Source: Alphaproteobacteria bacterium
GTDB taxonomy: Bacteria > Pseudomonadota > Alphaproteobacteria > Rhizobiales > Xanthobacteraceae
DNA length: 64,000 nucleotides
Direction of reading: 5' to 3'
NCBI GenBank assembly: GCA_016869215.1
Contig: VGEP01000026.1
Coordinates: forward strand, 1 to 64,000
Shown here: piece by piece, positions 43,614 to 50,394 of the stretch
Layout: the number at the start of each line of letters is the position of its first letter
How positions within the stretch are numbered: position 1 is the first letter of the stretch
Translations under genes and position numbers: made by a program
The notes under the pieces: generated by a model
The model's database searches: none
Told to the model about the DNA's origin: nothing
Seen by the model: the letters and a program-made list of their open reading frames with translations, nothing else

Positions 43614-44164
43614 GTCCGTCTCCTCGCTCGACGCTGAATTGCGGCGCAAGCCGCTTTGGATAGGCTGGGACAAGCGCCGCCACGCCAACACGCGTGCGAA
43701 CACGCGACGCACCGAATTTCCATTGCGGGGAAACGCAGGACTGCTGCGATCTTCCCATGGTTCGGGAAAGCGCGAGCGCCGCCATCACGCGTGCATGCAA
43801 CGTGACCGCCCGCAGAGAATGGCGGCATTTCCAAATTCATCTCGGACGATGCGCATCGGCGGATTGCCCGCCAAGTGCATCTCACCGCAGCACATTCCCA
43901 CGAGCCCCGCCCTCGTCCCGCACCCGCTGGGCTGATCGGCATGCACACCACCGCCGCCCCACGGAGCAGCCCGGTCGCAGCGTCGTTTCACGTCGATGGT
44001 GAAATATTCGGCGGCAGACCGTCAGATGCCCAAGGAAGAAGCTAGATTTCAATGGTTAATGAGCGGTTAATATTTCACGAGAGCACGTTGGATGAAGCGG
44101 CACAGCGCCGTGTCACGGCGCGTCTGCGCCGGTCCGCTCGACGTTTCGATATGAAAGCCGCCGT
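43614..44164. other. 551-bp intergenic region upstream of the chemoreceptor operon
   Basis: No coding frame here looks real on either strand. The stretch holds the 5' region of the chemoreceptor operon (minus strand), an A+T-rich island at about 44036-44080 with a CtrA-like site, and an almost perfect 17-base palindrome GCGCCGTG-T-CACGGCGC at 44105-44121, which could form the 3' hairpin for the upstream Bug-protein gene ending at 44165. It is the longest non-coding stretch in the window. Confidence 0.6.
44056..44070. promoter_or_regulatory. CtrA-like binding site TTAA-N7-TTAA
   Basis: TTAA at 44056-44059 and at 44067-44070, separated by exactly 7 bases. Read on the minus strand from 44070 to 44054, the site is TTAACC-N5-TTAACC, the full consensus for the alphaproteobacterial cell-cycle regulator CtrA (TTAA-N7-TTAA). 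It lies in an A+T-rich island about 440 bp upstream of the chemoreceptor operon, and CtrA controls motility and chemotaxis genes in this class. Binding is inferred from the match only. Confidence 0.55.
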
Positions 44165-45142
44165 CTACTGCGGCAATGCGCCGCCGGCGCGGATCGCTTC
44201 GCCCCATTTTGCGAATTCTTCGCGGACGAAACGTCCGAGATAGTCGGGCGACCGCCGGTCCGGCGCAACAAGTGTAGCCGCGAGATTCTGCAACTGCTCG
44301 TGCAGGCCGGGCGCGTTCATGGCAGCGACCGTCGCAGCATTCAGCCTGTCCGCGATGGGCTGCGGCGTTCCCTTGGGCAGGAACACCGCCGTCCAGGTGT
44401 ATGCCTGCACCGACGGCAGGCCCTTCTCCGCTGCCGTCGGCAGATCGGGCAGCACGGGCGTGCGCGCCCGCGACAGATTGGCCAGCCCCTTCACGGTGCC
44501 GGACTGGATGTTCTTCACCGCCGTAACCGCAATCTCGCACAGGAAATCGAGCCGGCCGGCCACCAGGTCCTGCATCGCGAGCGCCGTGCCGCGGTACGGC
44601 ACGTGCTGGATTTTCACGCCCATCGCGCGCTCCAGCATGACGCAGCCGAGGTGCGCCGCAGAGCCTACGCCCGCCGAGCCGTAGTTCATCTTGCCCTGGT
44701 TGGCCTTGGCGTAGGCGACGAATTCCTCGAACGTGTTCGCGGGAAAATCCTTGCGCGCGATCAGGATCAGCGGAATTTCGGCGACGAGGCCCACCGGCAC
44801 GAAATCCGCCACCGGATCGTAAGGGCGCTTTTCGGTGTGCAGGAGCGGATTGGTGTGGGTCGCGATGGTGCCGAGCAGGCTCGTGTAGCCGTTCGGCTCG
44901 GCCTTGGCGACGCGCCCGCCGCCCACGGTGCCCCCGCCGCCGCCGACGTTCTCGATGACCACCCGCTGTCCGAGCGGGCCGGCCATCCGTTCGGCGAGCA
45001 GCCGCCCGAACACGTCGATTGGCCCGCCGGCCGCGGCCGACACCACCATGGTCACGGGGCGCGTCGGATAATCCTGCGCCTGCGCTGCGCCGGCCAGGGC
45101 CGCCAGGGCCATCATGAACGTCAAAACCCGCGATGCCGTCAT
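44165..45142 (-). CDS. Bug/TctC-family substrate-binding protein (orphan)
   Basis: A 325-residue periplasmic protein: signal peptide MTASRVLTFMMALAALAG with a cleavage site near AQAQ, then YPTRPVTMVVSAAAGGPIDVFGR (family motif in adjacent segments), ENVGGGGGTVGG loop, RPYDPVADFVPV, and NYGSAGVGSAAHLGC. It binds small carboxylates; the specific one is unknown. No TctA or TctB gene is adjacent. ATG 45142 has GGAGAA at the right distance; a GTG at 45166 would put 8 residues before the signal and is unlikely. It diverges from recG by 76 bp. Confidence 0.9.
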   Translation of the reverse strand: MTASRVLTFMMALAALAGAAQAQDYPTRPVTMVVSAAAGGPIDVFGRLLAERMAGPLGQRVVIENVGGGGGTVGGGRVAKAEPNGYTSLLGTIATHTNPLLHTEKRPYDPVADFVPVGLVAEIPLILIARKDFPANTFEEFVAYAKANQGKMNYGSAGVGSAAHLGCVMLERAMGVKIQHVPYRGTALAMQDLVAGRLDFLCEIAVTAVKNIQSGTVKGLANLSRARTPVLPDLPTAAEKGLPSVQAYTWTAVFLPKGTPQPIADRLNAATVAAMNAPGLHEQLQNLAATLVAPDRRSPDYLGRFVREEFAKWGEAIRAGGALPQ

Positions 45143-45218
45143 TGACGTTTCTCCATTGAATTCCACTAATTATGCCTGCTTGTTGAAGCGCGTCAAAAAC
45201 GCGTGCAGCGTGCCTGCC

Positions 45219-47321
45219 ATGCGTCCTTCGCTGCTCGATCCGCTGTTTGCGCCGCTCACCAGCCTGCCCGGCGTGGGGCCGAAGCTTGAGAAGCTCTATC
45301 GCCACCTGCTCGGGCGCGACGAAGGGCCGGCGCGCGTCGCGGACCTGCTGTTGCATCTGCCGGCCGGCACCATCGACCGCCGGGCCCGGCCGAAACTGCG
45401 CGACGTCGTGCCGGGCACCGTCGCAACCGTGCTCGTCACCGTCGACCGGCACCGCCCCGCGCCGCCCAACCGTCCGCGTGCGCCGTATCAGGTCTATGCC
45501 AGCGACGAGACCGGCGACCTGACCCTGACGTTCTTCCACGCCAAACGCGACTACCTGGAAAAGCTGCTGCCGGTCGGCGAGCGCCGCATCGTATCGGGAA
45601 CCGCCGAGTTCTATGACGGCACCTTGCAGATGGTGCATCCCGACCGGGTGGTGAGCGAGGCGGACCTCGACAAACTGCCGCTGGTCGAGCCGGTCTATCC
45701 CCTGACCGAGGGCCTGTCGCTCAATCAGGTCCGCCGCGCCATGGATGGCGCATTGGCGAAGCTGCCTATGCTGCCGGAATGGCAGGACGAGGCATGGCTT
45801 CGGCGCTCGGACTCGCCGTCGTTCGCGGAGGCGCTGCATGCGCTGCATCGTCCCGAGACCCCGGCCGACGTGACCCCCGAGAACGCGGCGTGGTCGCGGC
45901 TCGCTTACGACGAATTGCTGGCGGGCCAGTTGGCGCTTGCATTGGTGCGCGAGCACCAGCGCCGTCAGCCAGGCCGCGGCAGTTCCGGCGAGGGCGCTTT
46001 GCGCGAAAAAGTCGTCGCCGCCCTGCCTTATTCTCTGACGCCGTCGCAGGAGCGTGCGGTGTTCGACATCGTCGTCGACCTCGCGCGGCCGGAGCGCATG
46101 GTGCGGCTGCTGCAGGGCGACGTGGGCTCGGGCAAGACCGTCGTGGCGCTGCTCGCGGCCGCGACCGTGATCGAGGCCGGCCGGCAGACCGCGCTGATGG
46201 CGCCGACAGAAATCCTTGCGCGCCAGCACCTGAAAACCATACTGCCGCTCGCCGAGAAGGCGGGCATCCGCGTCGCCGTCCTGACCGGGCGCGAACGCGG
46301 CAAGGAACGCAGCGAAACCCTGGAGCGCCTCGGCCGCGGCGACATCGACTTGATCGTCGGCACCCACGCGCTGTTCCAGGACGACGTCGAATTCCGCGAT
46401 CTGGCGCTCGCTGTCGTCGACGAGCAGCACCGCTTCGGCGTGCATCAGCGGCTCGCGCTCGCCCGCAAGGGCCAGGCCGTCGACATGCTGGTGCTGACCG
46501 CGACGCCGATCCCGCGCACGCTCGCGCTGACCTTTTTCGGCGACATGGAAATCTCCGAACTGCGCGAGAAGCCCGCGGGCCGCCAGCCGATCGACACCCG
46601 CGCCATCCCGCTGTCGCGGCTCGACGAGGTGGTGGCCGCGGTCGGCCGCGCCATCGCGGAGGACCACCGGGTCTATTGGGTCTGCCCGCTGGTCGAGGAA
46701 TCCGAAAAGACCGACCTCGCCGCGGCCGAGCAGCGTTTCGAGGAACTGAAACAGCATTTCGGCGAACGCGCCGATCTCGTGCACGGCAAAATGAAGGGTC
46801 CCGACAAGGACCGCGCCATGGCGCGCTTCGCCGCCGGCGAGACACGGCTCCTGGTCGCCACCACGGTGATCGAGGTCGGAGTGGACGTGCCGGAGGCGAC
46901 CGTGATGGTGATCGAGCACGCCGAGCGGTTCGGGCTCGCGCAGCTCCACCAGCTGCGCGGGCGCGTCGGACGCGGCAGCGGACGTTCGACCTGCCTCCTG
47001 CTCTACCGCGCGCCGCTCGGCGAGACTGCGGCGGCGCGGCTGAAAATCCTGCGCGAGACCGAGGACGGCTTCCGCATCGCCGAGGAGGACTTGCGGCTGC
47101 GCGGTGAAGGCGACGTGCTCGGCACCCGCCAGAGCGGCGTGCCGGGCTTCCGTGTGGCTCGACTCGATGTGCACGCGGGCCTGGTCGCGCCGGCGCGCGA
47201 CGACGCAAAACTCATCCTGTCACGCGATCCGGACCTCGCCGCGCCGCGCGGCCAGGCGCTGCGCCATCTGCTCTATCTGTTCGAGCGCGACGAGGCGATC
47301 CGGCTGCTGCGCGCCGGATGA
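45219..47321 (+). CDS. recG: ATP-dependent DNA helicase RecG
   Basis: A 700-residue branch-migration helicase that reverses stalled forks and processes Holliday junctions. Order: wedge/OB domain opening with LTSLPGVGPKLEKLYRHLL and an OB fold near residue 60-160; helicase domain with Walker A GDVGSGKT (K306), VVDEQHRFG (D401), TATPIPRTLALTF; then domain 2 with FGERADLVHGKMKG, TTVIEVGVDVPEATVM and QLRGRVGRG (motif VI). All catalytic parts are intact. I prefer the ATG at 45219 (MRPSLLDPLF) because the family begins there; upstream codons have no similarity. Its 3' side carries a large palindromic repeat. Confidence 0.97.
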   Translation: MRPSLLDPLFAPLTSLPGVGPKLEKLYRHLLGRDEGPARVADLLLHLPAGTIDRRARPKLRDVVPGTVATVLVTVDRHRPAPPNRPRAPYQVYASDETGDLTLTFFHAKRDYLEKLLPVGERRIVSGTAEFYDGTLQMVHPDRVVSEADLDKLPLVEPVYPLTEGLSLNQVRRAMDGALAKLPMLPEWQDEAWLRRSDSPSFAEALHALHRPETPADVTPENAAWSRLAYDELLAGQLALALVREHQRRQPGRGSSGEGALREKVVAALPYSLTPSQERAVFDIVVDLARPERMVRLLQGDVGSGKTVVALLAAATVIEAGRQTALMAPTEILARQHLKTILPLAEKAGIRVAVLTGRERGKERSETLERLGRGDIDLIVGTHALFQDDVEFRDLALAVVDEQHRFGVHQRLALARKGQAVDMLVLTATPIPRTLALTFFGDMEISELREKPAGRQPIDTRAIPLSRLDEVVAAVGRAIAEDHRVYWVCPLVEESEKTDLAAAEQRFEELKQHFGERADLVHGKMKGPDKDRAMARFAAGETRLLVATTVIEVGVDVPEATVMVIEHAERFGLAQLHQLRGRVGRGSGRSTCLLLYRAPLGETAAARLKILRETEDGFRIAEEDLRLRGEGDVLGTRQSGVPGFRVARLDVHAGLVAPARDDAKLILSRDPDLAAPRGQALRHLLYLFERDEAIRLLRAG

Positions 47322-47324
47322 AAC

Positions 47325-47393
47325 GCAGCTCTGTTGCGCATGATCTTTACCGAAAACCGGTTCCCACTTTTCGGGATCATGCTTCAGAGCTGC
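47325..47393. repeat. large palindromic repeat (69 bp) between recG and an amidohydrolase gene
   Basis: Nested inverted repeats: outer arms GCAGCTCTG (47325-47333) and CAGAGCTGC (47385-47393), inner arms GCATGATC (47338-47345) and GATCATGC (47375-47382), with a centre reading CCGAAAACCGG then TTCCCACTTTTCGG. I recall this GCATGATC...CCGAAAACCGG...GATCATGC element as a very common intergenic repeat of Bradyrhizobiaceae/Rhizobiales. It begins 4 bases after the recG stop. The right outer arm encodes the last codons and the stop (AAG CAG CTC TGA) of the amidohydrolase gene. Confidence 0.85.
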
Positions 47394-48616
47394 TTCACCG
47401 GCGTCGGGTCGAGATTGAAAATCTTGGCGGCGTTCAGCCCCAGGATGTTGCGCTTGGCCTGCTCCGACAGGAACGGCAGGTCGGTGATCTCGCTCGGCAC
47501 GTCGAAGTCGAAGTGCGGCCAGTCCGACGCGAACAGCAGCTGCGTGTCGGCCTTGATCATTTCCATGGTGCATTCCAGCGCCTTGAGGTTGGTCGCCTCC
47601 ATGGGCTGCGTCGTGTACCAGCAATGATCGCGCATGTATTCGGACGGCAGGCGCTTCAGATGCGGCGCCTCCGACGGGCGCATCAGGAACTGGTCGTCCA
47701 GCCGCTGCATCAGGAACGGCGCCCAGGCGATGCCGGACTCGATCCAGATCACCTTCAGCTTGGGGAATCGGATCGGGATGCCGTTCAGGATCCAGTTGGT
47801 GCAATGCACGATGTTGGGCCATGCAAAGCCCAGCGCGTGCATGCCGAGGAATCTATTGACCGTCTTCAGCGACGGGTCGTCCCAGTGGTATCCGGCATGG
47901 AAGGAAACCGGCATGCCGGTTTCCTCGATCATGCGGTAGAGCCGCATATACTTGTTGTGATGCACCGGCGCGTGCCGGGTCGACGGGATCGCGTAGCCGA
48001 TGATGCCCTTCTTGCCCGCAGTCTCCTGCACGACGCGCTCGGACTCTTCCGGCGTGTTGTAGGGCAGCACCGCCAGGAACTTGATGCGGTCGTCGGCCGA
48101 CAGCAGCTTCTCCTGCATCCACTTGTTGTAGGCGCGCGACAGCCACACCTCCATTTCGGGCTGCGGATGCAGGCCGAGGAACAGCATCGGCGTCGGGAAC
48201 ACCACCATGTTGTCGACGCCGAGCGAGTCCATCGCGCGGCGCGTCAGCGTCACGTCGCGGTGTACGCTCGTGTCCTCGACCTTCTCGCGCAACCCGTCCT
48301 GGTGCGGAATGCGCCCGCCGACGCTCTGGTAGCGCAGGCCGAGGTCGCCGTTGAGGCCATAGGGCGGCGCGCCGATGCGGTCGCGATGGAAATAGAGCGC
48401 CTGGTCGCGGACCACTGGATCGTCGATGTATTGCACGACCTCTTGCCACGACACCGTCTCGACGTGGTGCGCATCGACGTCGACCACAAACCAATCCTGC
48501 AGCTTGCGCCGGCGCGCGGCCATGCGGGCGTGACGAAGAATTTCGCGACTGTCGGTCGAGGTGTCGATCACCTGGGCCGGCAGCATCTGCGGCACGCCCA
48601 CGACTGGCTGGTTCAT
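47384..48616 (-). CDS. amidohydrolase-2 (ACMSD-like) family metal-dependent hydrolase
   Basis: A 410-residue TIM-barrel hydrolase or decarboxylase of the amidohydrolase_2 group. Metal ligands appear as D48-A-H50 (VVDVDAHHVET), VSFHAGYHWDD (His), and ASDWPHFD (Asp near the end); IWIESGIAWAP is a family block. Relatives decarboxylate or hydrolyse aromatic-ring fission products. The next upstream gene overlaps its ATG at 48616 by 4 bases. The final residues KQL and the stop come from the palindromic repeat, so the original end has probably been changed. The context (a Rieske ferredoxin-type protein and an unknown protein) points to an oxidative aromatic pathway. Confidence 0.87.
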   Translation of the reverse strand: MNQPVVGVPQMLPAQVIDTSTDSREILRHARMAARRRKLQDWFVVDVDAHHVETVSWQEVVQYIDDPVVRDQALYFHRDRIGAPPYGLNGDLGLRYQSVGGRIPHQDGLREKVEDTSVHRDVTLTRRAMDSLGVDNMVVFPTPMLFLGLHPQPEMEVWLSRAYNKWMQEKLLSADDRIKFLAVLPYNTPEESERVVQETAGKKGIIGYAIPSTRHAPVHHNKYMRLYRMIEETGMPVSFHAGYHWDDPSLKTVNRFLGMHALGFAWPNIVHCTNWILNGIPIRFPKLKVIWIESGIAWAPFLMQRLDDQFLMRPSEAPHLKRLPSEYMRDHCWYTTQPMEATNLKALECTMEMIKADTQLLFASDWPHFDFDVPSEITDLPFLSEQAKRNILGLNAAKIFNLDPTPVKQL

Positions 48617-49038
48617 GGCTTGCTCCTCGCAAGAATTTCCGTTTGTCGGCGGTCGATATCGCCTGGATCGTTCTCGCCGGGCCTGCGGCGGAACCACAGG
48701 CCGAGTTCCATCGGCCCAAGCCCGATGTCGCGCAGCATTTCCGACACCGCGACCAGCATCTCGGTCGGCGTCAGGGTCTCGGCGCCTTCCTGCACGATCG
48801 CGGGAACCGGGCGGTCTTCAAGTTCCGACTTGGCGTAGTAGAGCCGCACCGCGGCGGTGATGATCTGGGCCACGGCCTCGTCGGAGACGCGCGAGGCCTC
48901 GCCGTTCGCCGCAAGGTCCTTCGCGGCGCGGTGCAAGTCGGCGGCGTAGCGGTCGATCCAGGCGTAAGGATCGTTGGCACGCGAATCCGCGGACACCTTT
49001 GCCCGTTCGGCCGCCCGCCTGTCCTCAGACGACGACAT
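48613..49038 (-). CDS. unknown 141-aa protein in the amidohydrolase-Rieske operon
   Basis: A soluble, probably all-helical protein with no motif that I recognise. It has charged N- and C-terminal parts, a middle segment SDEAVAQIITAAVRLYYAKSE, and LTPTEMLVAVSEMLRDIGLGPMELGLW. It lacks a signal peptide, cysteines and membrane segments. It overlaps the Rieske gene upstream by 14 bases and the amidohydrolase gene downstream by 4 (ATGA), so it must be translated with both. A small accessory or regulatory subunit of the enzyme encoded by its neighbours is plausible but unproven. Confidence 0.65.
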   Translation of the reverse strand: MSSSEDRRAAERAKVSADSRANDPYAWIDRYAADLHRAAKDLAANGEASRVSDEAVAQIITAAVRLYYAKSELEDRPVPAIVQEGAETLTPTEMLVAVSEMLRDIGLGPMELGLWFRRRPGENDPGDIDRRQTEILARSKP

Positions 49039-49393
49039 AGATGTGGCCGTCCCTCTCCTCGAACTGCGCCCGGCGCAGCTTGATCTTATCGTAGCCCTGA
49101 TTGGCGCCGGTTTTAAGATCGAATTCGTAGCCGTGCCACGAACAGACGATGTTGGTCACCTTTTCGTCGTAGGCCAGCGCGCGAACCGTGCCGTCGTCGG
49201 CGACCGGCTCGATCACCCGCTTGTAGATACGGCCCTGGCACACCGGCCCCGAGCGGTGCGGACATTCGTTGTGCCAGGCCACGATCTGACCTTCGACATT
49301 GAACACGCCGATCTCGGTCCCGTCGCAGGACACGACCCTGCGGTCGCCCTCCTTCAATTCGTCCTTGCGACACACGAGATAGGACTTGGGCAT
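49025..49393 (-). CDS. Rieske [2Fe-2S] ferredoxin-like protein
   Basis: A 122-residue Rieske protein. The cluster ligands are C44-P-H46 (NECPHRSGPVC) and C84-x2-H87 (IVCSWHGYEFD). The two halves are separated by 37 residues, about twice the usual 15-20, because of an inserted loop (KRVIEPVADDGTVRALAYDEKVT). The end (FDLKTGANQGYDKIKLRRAQ) fits Rieske ferredoxins of ring-hydroxylating oxygenases or nitrite-reductase small subunits. ATG 49393. First gene of a tightly overlapping three-gene unit; no oxygenase alpha subunit is in the window. Confidence 0.88.
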   Translation of the reverse strand: MPKSYLVCRKDELKEGDRRVVSCDGTEIGVFNVEGQIVAWHNECPHRSGPVCQGRIYKRVIEPVADDGTVRALAYDEKVTNIVCSWHGYEFDLKTGANQGYDKIKLRRAQFEERDGHIYVVV

Positions 49394-49595
49394 GCGCGTC
49401 ACTCCCGAATGCGGTTGCCGGCTTCGAACCGGGTCTTGGATGGATCGAGGACGCGAGCCCCCGACGCAAAGGCCGTGCACCGGGCTATCGTAACGGCGTT
49501 GCGGACGCGGCGGGAGGGTCTCGATCCGCCGCCGGGCGCCGGGCCTCCAGCCGATCTTGCATGGCTTTGGACCGCCGGCCCTGCCGGCAGGCGCG

Positions 49596-50384
49596 CTATT
49601 CGACGGTGGCCCTGGAAGGTGGCGTCGCGGGCGCGCCCGGCGCGCGGCTCGCCCGGCCGGTCTCGATCAACGCGCTGAGCTTCTTCTGTGCCGACGCGTT
49701 CGGCTGCACCATACCCGCCGACATGATCAGGGTCATGGCCTGTTCGACCGAGATGTCGATCTCGATCAGGTCCTTGCGCCTGGCGTAGAAGAAGAAACCC
49801 GTGGTCGGGTTCGGCGTGCACGGCAGGAAGCACGACACGTAGTCGTCGGCGCCCGGCAGATGCGGCGCAACCTCGCTTCCGGGCGAATGCGAGAGGAACA
49901 CCACCGACCACATGCCGGCCGGGAACTCCGCCAGCGCGACCTTGCGGAAGCTCGAACCCGACTTCGAGAAGATGGTCTCGAAAATCTGCTTCATGGTCTT
50001 GTAGATCGGCCGCACCACCGGCATGCGGTTGAGCAGGTTCTCGCTGAACTCGACCAGCGTGCGCCCCACCAGTCCCGCCGCGAGGAAACCGAGCATCGTC
50101 AGCGCGAACAGCGCGATGACCAGGCCGTAGCCCGGAACCTTGAACGGCAGATAGGTTTCCGCGCGCAGCCCAATCGGGATGAACGGCCGCATCGTGTCGT
50201 CGACCCAGTTGATGAACCACCAGGTCAGGTTCAGCGTGATGTAGATCGGTCCGACCAGGATCAGGCCGGTCAGGAAATAGTTGCGCAGCCGTGCCAGCAC
50301 CGACTGGTGCGCGGACGGATCGTCCGCGATCCCCGGAATGGAAAGCGGTTGCCGCCCATTTCCGTTGTTGTCGGCCGAATTCAT
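49596..50384 (-). CDS. DUF502-family membrane protein
   Basis: A 262-residue inner-membrane protein of unknown function. It has two hydrophobic segments (NYFLTGLILVGPIYITLNLTWW region, about 34-57, and VIALFALTMLGFLAAGLV, about 89-106), a cytoplasmic basic start, and the family motifs VVRPIYKTMKQIFETIF and VSCFLPCTPNPTTGFFFYA. The tail RAPGAPATPPSRATVE is low-complexity. It follows glmS after 10 bp on the same strand, a placement I remember from other Rhizobiales, so it may serve envelope synthesis. Confidence 0.88.
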   Translation of the reverse strand: MNSADNNGNGRQPLSIPGIADDPSAHQSVLARLRNYFLTGLILVGPIYITLNLTWWFINWVDDTMRPFIPIGLRAETYLPFKVPGYGLVIALFALTMLGFLAAGLVGRTLVEFSENLLNRMPVVRPIYKTMKQIFETIFSKSGSSFRKVALAEFPAGMWSVVFLSHSPGSEVAPHLPGADDYVSCFLPCTPNPTTGFFFYARRKDLIEIDISVEQAMTLIMSAGMVQPNASAQKKLSALIETGRASRAPGAPATPPSRATVE

Positions 50385-50394
50385 CGCCCCAGAC

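Noticed and set aside
43614-44050. Short frames of 60-110 codons on both strands upstream of the chemoreceptors
   Set aside because: They overlap one another in several frames, lack ribosome binding sites and domain signals, and have irregular codon use.
44067-47174. 1035-codon minus-strand open frame over recG
   Set aside because: Antisense to recG in a phase that stays open because of codon bias; no family motifs and no ribosome binding site.
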